Under the pieces are notes generated by a model. It worked only from the letters and a program-made list of their open reading frames with translations. It made no database searches and was not told the DNA's origin. From Acidithiobacillus caldus ATCC 51756 (lineage in GTDB: Bacteria; Pseudomonadota; Gammaproteobacteria; Acidithiobacillales; Acidithiobacillaceae): a DNA stretch of 64,000 nucleotides. The position numbers were made by a program, and so were the translations under genes. The stretch covers positions 999,549 to 1,063,548 of the forward strand of contig NZ_CP005986.1 of the NCBI RefSeq assembly GCF_000175575.2, in the 5' to 3' direction. Positions 25,681 to 34,800 of the stretch are shown in pieces. Positions within the stretch are counted from its first letter, which is position 1. Every line of letters starts with the position of its first letter.

Positions 25681-26485
25681 CTTTAGATCTATCTCTCTTC
25701 ATAACTCGAGACTTTCTGGGAGCGTGTTCCAGGAGACTTCTGAGAGACTGATCGTAGCGCGACGCAAGTTCCCCCAAGGTTAGTCCCCATCGCCGTGTGA
25801 AGGCCTCATTGAATACAGACATTACTGCAGCTGGAGCTTCCTTTTGAGCGATAACTGCGTAATCGGGGCTAACTCCGGAGAGCACCTGCAAAAGCGAAGG
25901 AGAAGGCTCTTCTTGCAGTTTGGGATCTTCTTGGAGACGCGCGATATGCCATCGAGCGAATCCCACATACTCGACAAGAAACTCAAGCAAAGCTGGCGGG
26001 AGAGGTCGCCGATGGGTTGGATCCAGATAGAAGTTGCCACTGCCTAGCACGATGTTCTCGGGATTCGGTGTCTCGTAAATCAATAGACCCCCTGGCTGAA
26101 GCACGCGCAACACTTCCTCAGTCCAACGATGAAGCTCCTCGAAACCAATATGCTCGACCACATGAAAAGCCGTTACCAAGGAAAGACTCTCGTCTGTGCA
26201 TTCTTGTAAGACATGAAGACCATCCTGCAACCGGACGGCTAGTCCCCTTTCTTTGCAAGCGGCGAGCATACCGCGGTCCAAATCCACGCCGCGAGCGCCA
26301 ATCCCGAGGGTTCCGAGATATTCCAACCACTCACCCCGCCCGCAGCCCAAATCCAGAGCCCGAGGTTCCGAAGTAACCGCCATTATGGATTCCAGGAAAG
26401 GAGCGTATTGCTTCAAGCGCTCGATAATAAGCTCTCTCGAACCTCGGTGACGGTCCTCAAAGGCGCGGTAGAAAGATCTCGTCAT
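25670..26485 (-). CDS. Class I SAM-dependent methyltransferase of the capsule operon
   Basis: 271 residues, ATG 10 bp downstream of the kpsT stop. Motif I is ALDLGCGRGEWLEYLG (DxGxGxG). Then come GVDLDRGMLAACKERG (acidic end of beta 2), LSLVTAFHVVEHIGFEEL (motif II region) and RVLQPGGLLIYETPNPEN (post II). The C-terminal part has FYLDPTHRRPLPPALLEFLV, as in WbdD-type and other O-antigen chain methyltransferases. With an ABC exporter and a large GT4 polymerase beside it, a role in capping or decorating the glycan end is likely by analogy with mannan O-antigens. No kinase domain is present, unlike WbdD. Confidence 0.85.
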   Translation of the reverse strand: MTRSFYRAFEDRHRGSRELIIERLKQYAPFLESIMAVTSEPRALDLGCGRGEWLEYLGTLGIGARGVDLDRGMLAACKERGLAVRLQDGLHVLQECTDESLSLVTAFHVVEHIGFEELHRWTEEVLRVLQPGGLLIYETPNPENIVLGSGNFYLDPTHRRPLPPALLEFLVEYVGFARWHIARLQEDPKLQEEPSPSLLQVLSGVSPDYAVIAQKEAPAAVMSVFNEAFTRRWGLTLGELASRYDQSLRSLLEHAPRKSRVMKRDRSKDGD

Positions 26486-26495
26486 CGACTAACGC

Positions 26496-27170
26496 TCATT
26501 GGAGGGCCTGATAGGCATCAATAGCCCCGTCCACGGTGTCAAAATGTTGCAATCTGCCGTTCTCCAGGAGTGCTGCCCGGTCGCAGTGGGCACGAATGAT
26601 GTCCACACTGTGGGAGACGATGATCATGGCGCGGTCACCGCGGTTTTCGAACAGATCCCGATTGCACTTTTCTGTAAAGCGATGATCCCCGACGGCCATC
26701 ACTTCGTCAATGAGATAGCAATCGAACTCTATGGCCATGGAGATGGCGAAGGCGAGTCTCGCCTGCATACCGTGGGAGTAGGACTTTACCGGTTCCCCAA
26801 TATATGGACCAAGTTCGGCAAAGTCTTTCACGTACTCCAACATCTGGTGATAGTCAACGCCATAAACCCGGGCGATGAGTCGGGTGTTGTCCTTGCCCGT
26901 CAGGCTGCCGATAAACGCGCCACCAAAGGCCAAGGGCCAGGACAAGGACATCCCCCGCACAATCTCTCCGCTATTGGCCGACTCTGAACCGCTGATGATC
27001 CGCACCAGGGTCGATTTACCCGCACCATTACGTCCCAGGATGCCCAGTTTCTCTCCGGGGCGCAAGGTAAACGATATTCCGTCCAGAATCACACGCTCGT
27101 TGCGCCCATGGTTTATGGGGTAGCGTTTGACGATGTTGCACACCTCCAGATTCCCTTTAGCCGCCGCCAT
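26496..27170 (-). CDS. kpsT: ABC transporter ATP-binding protein, KpsT-like polysaccharide export
   Basis: 224 residues. Walker A is GILGRNGAGKSTLVRIISG, the signature is SYSHGMQARLAFAISMAI, Walker B is FDCYLIDEVMAVGDH, and the switch His is in IIVSHSVDII. The length fits KpsT, which lacks the C-terminal glycan-binding domain of Wzt. So the exporter should recognise a common lipid terminus rather than the chain end. The start overlaps the permease stop. It powers translocation of lipid-linked polysaccharide across the inner membrane with KpsM. Confidence 0.93.
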   Translation of the reverse strand: MAAAKGNLEVCNIVKRYPINHGRNERVILDGISFTLRPGEKLGILGRNGAGKSTLVRIISGSESANSGEIVRGMSLSWPLAFGGAFIGSLTGKDNTRLIARVYGVDYHQMLEYVKDFAELGPYIGEPVKSYSHGMQARLAFAISMAIEFDCYLIDEVMAVGDHRFTEKCNRDLFENRGDRAMIIVSHSVDIIRAHCDRAALLENGRLQHFDTVDGAIDAYQALQ

Positions 27171-27978
27171 GCACCTTGACCCGCTTGATGGCTATCTCCG
27201 TCAGTGTGTATCCCAACAAGGTCATCGCAATGATGGCCGCGATGGTGTACGGAATATGGTAATACGTCGGCATCTGACTACCAAAGTAACCGTGATGAAA
27301 GTACTCCACCGCATCGATGAGGGGGAAATAGAGCAAATAATGACGATAGGGCTCCGGTACCAAGTACATAGGTATAAAAACCCCAGAGAAAGGCAGCATG
27401 AGGTAGAGGATGATGTGAGAGGTTTTCTCGATGGTTTCCGATAGTTCCGCCAGCGCCGCCATGATGAGCACGAAGGCAAAGGAAAACCAGATTACCAACA
27501 GGTAACCCATACCAAAGGCATACCAATTGGCCGGTAGATGGGTAACCCCGATAAAGGTAAAGATGGGATAGAGCACCATGAATGCGGCCGCACCACTGGC
27601 AAAGGTGAGGATGATGCGCGCGTAAATGATGTCCATTGGGCGAATGAGCTGGTGGTGGAGTAAGGATCGATTGATGTCGATGGCTTTAGTCACTCGGCCC
27701 GTGCCGTTACGCCAGAACAGTAGGGTGGGGTAACTCACCGCCAGATACTCCGCTGGGCTGATACCGTTGATGTAATCGGCCTCGATGTAGGAAAAGATGA
27801 TCATCACACCGATGACGAACATGGCCGGCTCGGCAATGATCCAGAGTACGCCCAAGCCTTCGCGACCATACATGGTAATGGTTTCGCGCATCACCAATGC
27901 CCAAATGACGCGACGTTGGATGGCGAACTGTTTCCACAAGGATGCCTTGTGCTCGCGCCCTTGCAGCTCAGCGCTCAT
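27157..27978 (-). CDS. kpsM: ABC-2 polysaccharide export permease, KpsM-like
   Basis: 273 residues from ATG at 27978, which has AAGGAG just upstream; an in-frame TTG at 27999 is less likely. The N-terminal cytoplasmic helix is QRRVIWALVMRETITMYG. Six membrane segments can be read, including LGVLWIIAEPAMFVIGVMII, ASGAAAFMVLYPIFTFIGV, YLLVIWFSFAFVLIMAAL and HIILYLMLPFSGVFIPMYLV. This is the ABC2_membrane pattern of KpsM/Wzm. It overlaps kpsE by 11 bp and kpsT by 14 bp, forming a coupled kpsE-kpsM-kpsT unit. Confidence 0.93.
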   Translation of the reverse strand: MSAELQGREHKASLWKQFAIQRRVIWALVMRETITMYGREGLGVLWIIAEPAMFVIGVMIIFSYIEADYINGISPAEYLAVSYPTLLFWRNGTGRVTKAIDINRSLLHHQLIRPMDIIYARIILTFASGAAAFMVLYPIFTFIGVTHLPANWYAFGMGYLLVIWFSFAFVLIMAALAELSETIEKTSHIILYLMLPFSGVFIPMYLVPEPYRHYLLYFPLIDAVEYFHHGYFGSQMPTYYHIPYTIAAIIAMTLLGYTLTEIAIKRVKVHGGG

Positions 27979-29086
27979 GGTGCTCCTTGATACCGCCAAT
28001 GACTACGACCAGCACGCCCCAAATCATGAGGGATATCACCAGAGTCGCCAAGATCCCCTCCAGGCGCCGTGGTAACTGTGGAGCATCCGGCGCGTTGGGT
28101 GCACTGATGGTTTCCAGGTACAACTCCTGTTTTTGCGCCGTGATTCGCGCCTGTTCCAGGGCCGTCACCGCCGCTTCCAAGAGCTTCTGGGCGATGGCCT
28201 GATTCACCTGCAGGGTTTCATATTCTGTATCTTTGCTCGCCAACGATTGATGATCGCCGGTGATCTGGGCGTTGGCCGCTGCAATCTGGGTCTCCAGGGC
28301 CTGCACACCAGAGCGCAGGACGGGAATATTGGGGTTCTGCGGGGCGTGCGCAAGAATGGCCGCGAGCTGGGTCTTTTCCTGAATCAGCTGGTCCTGCAGC
28401 TTGTTTACCAGAGCCAGCTGCAACTGGGACTGCTGCAGTGGGCTGATTACCTGCTGGCCATTGCGGTAGCGAGTGAGGGCGACGGTGGCGGCGGCCAGGT
28501 TGGCCCGGGCTTGCTCGACGTCCTGACGGGCAAACTTGACCGCCTCCTCCCGGGCCCCGGCGTTGAGTTGGTTGACGATGGCTTGCCCCTTGGCCAGGAG
28601 GAAGCGGTTCATTTCCTGGGCCGCCTGGGGACTGTAGGCCTTGACCTTGAGGGTGCTGATGCCGCTGGTGGGATCCACGGAATCCGTGGTCATGCTCTGG
28701 TAGTAGCGCCACAGCCGCACCTGGTTTTTGAAGGGATGAAAGAGCCCACCGTAGCGGTCCAGCCAATCCACCCCCTGGGAATAGAGTTTGGCCAGATCAA
28801 AACGGCGATTGAGCGTCATCATGGCATCCCAGGAGGAGATATAGGCCATGATGGTTTGGGATGCGCTGCTGGAATAGCTTCCCTCCAGCCCGCTGATGAG
28901 GCTGGCCAGCCCGCCAGAACTGCTGAAATGCTCACCGGGGCTGTAGACCACATAGCGCGATTCGCTGATGTAGACGGGCGAGGCGATGAAGCCAAAGTAC
29001 AAAATGGACAGACCCGTGGGGACGACGACCACCCAGACGAACAATTTGCTCAGGTTGCGAAACCAGTTCCAAATCGAGGACAGCAA
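27968..29086 (-). CDS. kpsE: Capsule polysaccharide export inner-membrane protein, KpsE-like
   Basis: 372 residues. The start codon is probably TTG at 29086, with AAGGAAAA 8 nt upstream. One N-terminal membrane helix (LFVWVVVVPTGLSILYFGFI) is followed by a Wzz-like periplasmic domain (ISESRYVVYSPG), then long coiled coils (about residues 180-320, rich in Gln/Ala/Leu). A C-terminal membrane helix is ATLVISLMIWGVLVVVI. This is the PCP-3 (KpsE/CtrB/BexC) layout. The protein bridges the KpsMT exporter and the KpsD outer-membrane channel encoded divergently. Confidence 0.9.
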   Translation of the reverse strand: MLSSIWNWFRNLSKLFVWVVVVPTGLSILYFGFIASPVYISESRYVVYSPGEHFSSSGGLASLISGLEGSYSSSASQTIMAYISSWDAMMTLNRRFDLAKLYSQGVDWLDRYGGLFHPFKNQVRLWRYYQSMTTDSVDPTSGISTLKVKAYSPQAAQEMNRFLLAKGQAIVNQLNAGAREEAVKFARQDVEQARANLAAATVALTRYRNGQQVISPLQQSQLQLALVNKLQDQLIQEKTQLAAILAHAPQNPNIPVLRSGVQALETQIAAANAQITGDHQSLASKDTEYETLQVNQAIAQKLLEAAVTALEQARITAQKQELYLETISAPNAPDAPQLPRRLEGILATLVISLMIWGVLVVVIGGIKEHHER

Positions 29087-29097
29087 ACGGCTTTTCC

Positions 29098-30570
29098 TTA
29101 TGGTGTGGGGGCCGAGGCCTCGACCCTCCCGTAAATGTCCTCAAAGCGGACGATGTCGTCCTCACCCAGGTAGGCGCCACTTTGCACTTCGATGAGCACC
29201 AAGGGGATGACCCCCGGATTCTCCAGGCGATGGGCCGTGCCGGCGGCGATGAAGGTGGACTCGTTGGTCATTACCAGGCGTTCATCCTTCCCGACAACCA
29301 CCTTAGCCGTACCCGATACCACGATCCAGTGTTCGCTGCGGTGGTAGTGCATCTGCAAAGAAAGCTTTTCTCTGGGCTTGACCAGGATCCGTTTGATTTT
29401 GAAGTGTTCGCCTTCCTCGAGGACCGTATACGTGCCCCAAGGCCGATGCACGGTGATGTGGGTATCCGCCAGAGGGTGGCTGGACCCCTTCAGGCGCTCC
29501 ACGATCCGCTTGACGTCCTGGTCTCGATCGCGGCGGGCGATGAGCAGGGCATCGGGTGTATCCACCACCAAAAGGTCCTCCACCCCCAGTAGCGCGGTCA
29601 AGCGCTCGGGGCTGTACACCACGCACTGGCGGCTGTCTTCCCACAGCAGCTCACCATGGCCGCGGTTGCCCTCGGAATCAGCGGGCAGGAGCTCACCCAT
29701 GGCTTCCCAGGCACCCAGGTCGTTCCAGTCGAAAGTGGCGGGGACGACGGCGACCCGGTCGTGGGATTCCATCACGGCGTAGTCGATGGAGATATCCGGA
29801 CTCTGGGAAAAGGCCTTGCCCAGCCACCAGGTATCGCCGTTGGCCTGTCCTTGCGCCCAGGCGGCAAGGGTGGCCTCGTGGACGGCGGGAGCATGTTCGG
29901 ACATGGCCTGCAGAAGGTTTTTGGCAGTAAAGCAGAAAATCCCAGCATTCCAGAGGTACTGACCACCGGCTAGGTAGGCCTCTGCCGTCTCCCGATTGGG
30001 TTTTTCCAGAAAACGGTCCACCACAAAGCCGCCTTCCAGCGCCGCGCCTTGCGCGATATACCCATAACCCGTCTCGGGACGGGAAGGGACGACCCCAAAG
30101 GTGACCAAGTAGCCTTGTTGCGCAAGGCGTGCCGCCTTGCCCACGGCTGCACAGAAACCTGCCGCATCCTCGATGAGGTGATCGCTGGGCAAGACCAACA
30201 GTACTGCTTCCGGGCCCACTTGATCCTGTGCCCAGAGCGCCGCCGCCGCGATGGCTGCAGCCGTGTTGCGGGCTTTGGGCTCCAGTAGGTACTCCACGCG
30301 GTCCTCGTGATCCGCGCCCAGGGCCGACGCTATGGTGTCCCGTGATAGAAAATAGTAATCCCGATTGGTGACCATGAGTAGCCGGCCGCCGTGGGGTAGT
30401 GCCTGCACGCGCTTGAGGGTTTTGCCGAGGAGATTCTCGCCATCCGGAAGAGGAATGAAGGGCTTGGGTTGTTGAGTGCGCGACAGGGGCCACAGACGAC
30501 TGCCGGTACCTCCCGACAGTATGACGGGGACGACCTGCGGCGAATGGCAATCTGACCCAGAAAAATGCAT
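29098..30570 (-). CDS. manC: Bifunctional mannose-1-phosphate guanylyltransferase / mannose-6-phosphate isomerase
   Basis: 490 residues from ATG at 30570 (MHFSGSDCHSPQ); an earlier in-frame ATG at 30627 would overlap the divergent promoter region. The nucleotidyltransferase part has PVILSGGTGSRLWPLSRTQQ, LLVLPSDHLIED, FLEKPNRETAEAYL and YAVMESHDRVAVVPATFDWN. The C-terminal cupin isomerase has VHRPWGTYTVLEEGEHFKIK and LSLQMHYHRSEHWIVVSG. It makes GDP-mannose, so the capsule probably contains mannose or a GDP-mannose-derived sugar. It is the first gene of the minus-strand operon leading into kpsEMT. Confidence 0.94.
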   Translation of the reverse strand: MHFSGSDCHSPQVVPVILSGGTGSRLWPLSRTQQPKPFIPLPDGENLLGKTLKRVQALPHGGRLLMVTNRDYYFLSRDTIASALGADHEDRVEYLLEPKARNTAAAIAAAALWAQDQVGPEAVLLVLPSDHLIEDAAGFCAAVGKAARLAQQGYLVTFGVVPSRPETGYGYIAQGAALEGGFVVDRFLEKPNRETAEAYLAGGQYLWNAGIFCFTAKNLLQAMSEHAPAVHEATLAAWAQGQANGDTWWLGKAFSQSPDISIDYAVMESHDRVAVVPATFDWNDLGAWEAMGELLPADSEGNRGHGELLWEDSRQCVVYSPERLTALLGVEDLLVVDTPDALLIARRDRDQDVKRIVERLKGSSHPLADTHITVHRPWGTYTVLEEGEHFKIKRILVKPREKLSLQMHYHRSEHWIVVSGTAKVVVGKDERLVMTNESTFIAAGTAHRLENPGVIPLVLIEVQSGAYLGEDDIVRFEDIYGRVEASAPTP

Positions 30571-30647
30571 TGTGAAGTACCCGATCCGGCCATGTGCCTT
30601 GTAATGTCTGGGGTAGGACGGTACCATCGGCCATAAAATTGGTCAAT
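30571..30647. promoter_or_regulatory. Divergent promoter region between manC and kpsD-PKS operons
   Basis: Only 77 bp separate the proposed manC and kpsD starts, so both operon promoters must lie here or inside the 5' coding ends. This would link transcription of GDP-mannose supply and inner-membrane export to the outer-membrane channel, PKS and AOS genes. No clear consensus -35/-10 pair is visible by eye. Confidence 0.4.
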
Positions 30648-31862
30648 ATGCAAGACACTCTACGAACACCTACCGCCAAGGATAGACTGCGCTTGTCGAA
30701 CATCAAGATCTGCTTCATCGCTCTCGGATTCGCACCCCTGTTGCTTAGCGGTTGCAGTGCTTACCTGCCGTACTCTGGTCCCCGCGCCGCACGCGTCGAC
30801 AACGTCGAGCACAATCAAGAGTTGCGGGGCATTCGCCTGGTGGATGTGGATTATGGCCTTGCGCATCTGCTGCGTACCCGGATGGATAGTCCGGATATGG
30901 AGCTCCTGCAGGACTTCTCCAATCCCACGCCTTCTCTCTACACCGTGGGTCCTGGCGATGTGCTGGAGGTGCACATCTGGGAAGCGCCTCCGGCCATGCT
31001 CTTCGCTACAGGCTTGACGTCCACGAGCACGCCTTCGGGTTCCATGATGACCACCATTCCACCGCAGATGGTCAATGCCGGTGGCACTATTTTTGTACCC
31101 TTTGCTGGCCGTGTCCCCTGCGCGGGCAAGAGCACACAGGAAATCGCCGAAGAGATTCGCAGGGATCTCCAGGGTAAAGCCCATGACCCGCAGGTGGTGG
31201 TGAGCTTGGTCCGCAATCGGGCGCAAAGTATCTCGGTGGTGGGTAACGTCAAGGACAGCAAACAAGTACCCCTTGAGCCAGGTGGTGTGAGTATCCTCCA
31301 GGCCTTGGCGGCGGCGGGTGGCGTGGTCCAGCCCGTGAGTAAGGTGACCATACAGATATCCCGGGCCGGCCGGGTGCTGCGCCTGCCGCTGGAAAAGGTG
31401 ATCAGTGACCCCGCAGCCAATATCTCCCTGCGCGCGGGGGATGTGGTCACGGCGCTCTACCGGCCTTTGCATGTGACGGTGATGGGTGCCACCCGCGAGA
31501 CCAAGGAGATCGACTTTGAGGCCACCGGTATCAGTCTTGCCCGGGCGCTGGCGCGGGCGGGCGGGCTCAATGGTAATGAGGCCGATGCGCGGGCGGTGTA
31601 CGTGTTTCGCATGGAGCCCCCGGAGCTGCTGCCCGACCTCGCCCGAAGAGGCAATCTGGTGGATGGCAAGGTCCCGGTGGTTTTTCGCTTCAACTTCAGC
31701 AATCCAGCCACCCTCTTTGCGGCTCAGCAATTTCCGGTCCAGAACGGGGATCTCATCTACGTGGCCAGTGCTCCGGTCACCGATTTGCAAAAGTTCCTGG
31801 GCCTGATCGTGCAGATCGTTTATCCCATTCAGGGCCTCACCACTGCTGGCGTCATCAAATAA
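30648..31862 (+). CDS. kpsD: Outer-membrane polysaccharide export lipoprotein, KpsD/Wza-like
   Basis: 404 residues from ATG at 30648. The signal peptide ends in the lipobox LLLSGC (Cys after IKICFIALGFAPLLLSG). The Poly_export domain starts at YTVGPGDVLEVHIWEAP and includes GGTIFVPFAGRVPCAGKSTQ. SLBB domains follow: VVGNVKDSKQVPLEPGGVSI with LQALAAAGG, and VMGATRETKEIDFEATGISL with ARALARAGGLNG. It should form the periplasmic/outer-membrane part of the capsule channel. Its stop is 4 bp before the PKS start codon, which places export and lipid synthesis in one transcription unit. Confidence 0.9.
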   Translation: MQDTLRTPTAKDRLRLSNIKICFIALGFAPLLLSGCSAYLPYSGPRAARVDNVEHNQELRGIRLVDVDYGLAHLLRTRMDSPDMELLQDFSNPTPSLYTVGPGDVLEVHIWEAPPAMLFATGLTSTSTPSGSMMTTIPPQMVNAGGTIFVPFAGRVPCAGKSTQEIAEEIRRDLQGKAHDPQVVVSLVRNRAQSISVVGNVKDSKQVPLEPGGVSILQALAAAGGVVQPVSKVTIQISRAGRVLRLPLEKVISDPAANISLRAGDVVTALYRPLHVTVMGATRETKEIDFEATGISLARALARAGGLNGNEADARAVYVFRMEPPELLPDLARRGNLVDGKVPVVFRFNFSNPATLFAAQQFPVQNGDLIYVASAPVTDLQKFLGLIVQIVYPIQGLTTAGVIK

Positions 31863-31866
31863 ATCC

Positions 31867-34800
31867 ATGCCGCGTTTGCCATCCATTGCTATCATTGGGT
31901 ACGCGACACGCTTACCCAAAACCTCCGACCCGCATTTTTGGGAAGATCTCCGCCAGGGTAAAAACCTACTCTCACAGGTGGAGCCCGACCGTTGGGCGCA
32001 ATCCGCCTTTTGGCACCCGCGGCGCAGCCACCCGGGGACGTCCGTCACCTTCGCGGCGGGGAGTCTGGGCGACGTAGCGGGTTTTGATGCGGGCTTCTTT
32101 CGGATCTCGCCCCGTGAGGCGGTGGCCATGGACCCGCAGCAGCGCCTCCTGCTGGAAATGTCCTGGGAGGCGCTGGAGCGGGCTGGCTTGCGGCCCCGAC
32201 GCCTGCGTGGCAGCAATACGGGAGTTTTTGTGGGGCTGGCGAGCACAGATTACGCCTACCGCAACGCCGATGATTTTGCCGCCATCGGCCCGAATTCTGC
32301 GACGGGAGCGACGGCCAGCATTGCCGCCAACCGCATTTCCTTTGTATACGATTGGCGTGGGCCAAGCTTTGTGGTGGACACCGCATGTTCTTCGGGCATG
32401 GTGGCTTTTCACCTTGCCTGTATGGCCCTGGCGCGCGGCGACTGCGATCTGGCGCTGGCCGGGGCCATCAATCTGCACCTCCATCCCTATGGCTTCCTGA
32501 TTTTTTCCAAGGCCTCGATGCTCTCGCCTCAAGGCTTGAGCCGTCCTTTTGCAGCGGGTGCAGACGGTTATGTGCGTTCTGAAGGCGGCGGCGTTTTCGT
32601 CCTGAAACCCTTGGATCGGGCCCGCCGCGACGGCGACAGGATACTTGCGGTGGTGGTGGCCACGGGCATGAATACCGACGGCAACAAAAGTGGCATTACC
32701 GTGCCGCGGGCAGAAACGCAAGCGGCCTTGCTGGAGAAGGTCTACGCCCAGGCTGGTCTCGCGCCGGAAGATCTGCATTACCTGGAGGCCCATGGTACCG
32801 GTACGGCGGTGGGAGATCCCATCGAACTCGAAGCTATTGGTCTGGCCCTCGCGCGCCATCGCCGCCAGGCGCTGCCCGTGGGCTCCGTCAAGAGCAATCT
32901 TGGGCATTTGGAGACCGCCTCGGCCGTTCCGGGCTTGCTCAAGGCCATCCACTGCCTGCGGGAGCGGGAGATTCCACCCAGCATTGGCGCTGAGGAAATC
33001 AACCCCAAGTTGCCCTTGGATCGTTATCCCTTGGACATCGTTCGGGAACGGCGATCCTTACCCCAGGATGGGGTGCTGCACATCGGCGTCAATTCCTTTG
33101 GTTTCGGCGGCGCCAATGCGCACGCCTTGCTGCAGAGTCCGCCCCGGTGGCGGCGGCCTCAGCGAGTTGTTTGGAACCCGTCGCCCACGCCTACAGATGG
33201 CTGGCGTCCTCTCCTGCTGACGGGGGCGGAGGCCCAGGGCTTGCGGGCTTTGGCGGCGGAGCTTGCCGACTTTCTGGAGACCTTGAGTCGCCGGGACTTC
33301 GAGCGCGCTATTTACCAGCAGAATTTCCGGCGCGAGGCTTTGGGCTTTGGTGTTGCCTTCTGGTTCCGCAACCGCGATGACCTTGGCCTGCAACTGCGCC
33401 AGTTTGCCGATGGAGCGGAGGTGCCGGTCGTGGTGCGTCGCCCCGATTGGCGGGATGCGCGGGCTGCGGTACGCGGTGTGGTCCTCATCTATTCCGGAAA
33501 CGGCTGTCAGTGGCCGGGCATGGGGCGCGCACTCCTGTCTCATCCCGTCGCCCGCGCGGTCGTAGAGGAAATCGACACCACCTTTGCTCCCCTTGCGGGC
33601 TATCGGCTGGTGGACGAGCTGCTCCGCGAAGATTCTCTCGATCTGTACGATTCCACTGCCCGGGCACAACCGGCACTTTTTGCCTTGCAGGTGGCGCAGA
33701 CGCAATTGGCAGTGTCGTTCGGCGCGGAACCGTTAGCCGTCGTGGGCCACAGTGTAGGCGAGGTCGCGGCAGCATGGGCTTGCGGCGCGCTGACTCTCGC
33801 CGAAGCAGCGCGGGTAATTTACTACCGTAGCATTGCCCAGGAGCGCACCCGTGGCTTGGGGCAGATGACTGCCGTGGCCGTCTCTCCCGAGGTGCTGCCG
33901 GACCTGCTGCGGGCGGAGGGGTTGGACTCCGAGCTGCATCTGGCCGCCATCAACAGTCCGCGGGGGGTGACGGTGGTGGGGGCCGCGCAGGCCCTGGATC
34001 GACTGGAGCGTGTGCTCAAGACCCAAGGTATCGCCTGCAAGCGCCTGGGCTTGGACTACCCCTTTCACGGTCCCGCCATGGATTCCCTACGCGACGAACT
34101 GCGAAACCATCTCGCCAGCCTGCAGCCTAGAGCCGAGCGTATTCCGTTTTTGTCCACCGTGACGGGAAAATCGCTGCCTGGAACGTCCCTGGACGGCGAG
34201 TACTGGTGGCACAACGTCCGGGAACCAGTGCGCTTTGCGGAGGCGGCAGAGCGGAGTCTGGAGCAATCGCCCTATTTCTTGGAGTTGGGCGGTCATCCAG
34301 TGCTCCGTGGCTATCTGCGCGAGATTTTCGAACATCGGCAGTGCGAAGGACACGTCGTTGGCGCCTTGCGGCGCGGGCAAGGCGACGCAGTAGCGGCGCT
34401 GCGTCAGGCCGTGGGCGAGCTCTGGGCGGCAGGTCTCGATAAGGATCTGCAACGCTATTATCCCCAAGAGTTGCCACCGCTGGATCTGCCACCGTATCCC
34501 TGGCAGCGACAACGCTTTTGGCAGGAGCCCACCGCGGAATCCTATCGCTTGCTTCAGCGCGACCCCGTCCACGAACTCCTGGGCCATGCGCTTGCCCAGC
34601 ATCCCCACACCTGGGAGCAAGTGCTGGATCTTGCCACGCAGTCCTGGCTCCGGGACCATCGCGTGGGAGACAGCGTGCTCCTGGCGGGCGCCGCATTCCT
34701 GGAAATCGTTCTCGCTGCGGGTCATGAAATTTTTCCCGAGAGCGAGGGGCTCTGTGTCGAGAACTTCGAGATTCTGGCTCCTTTGGTCCTGGAGGAAGAG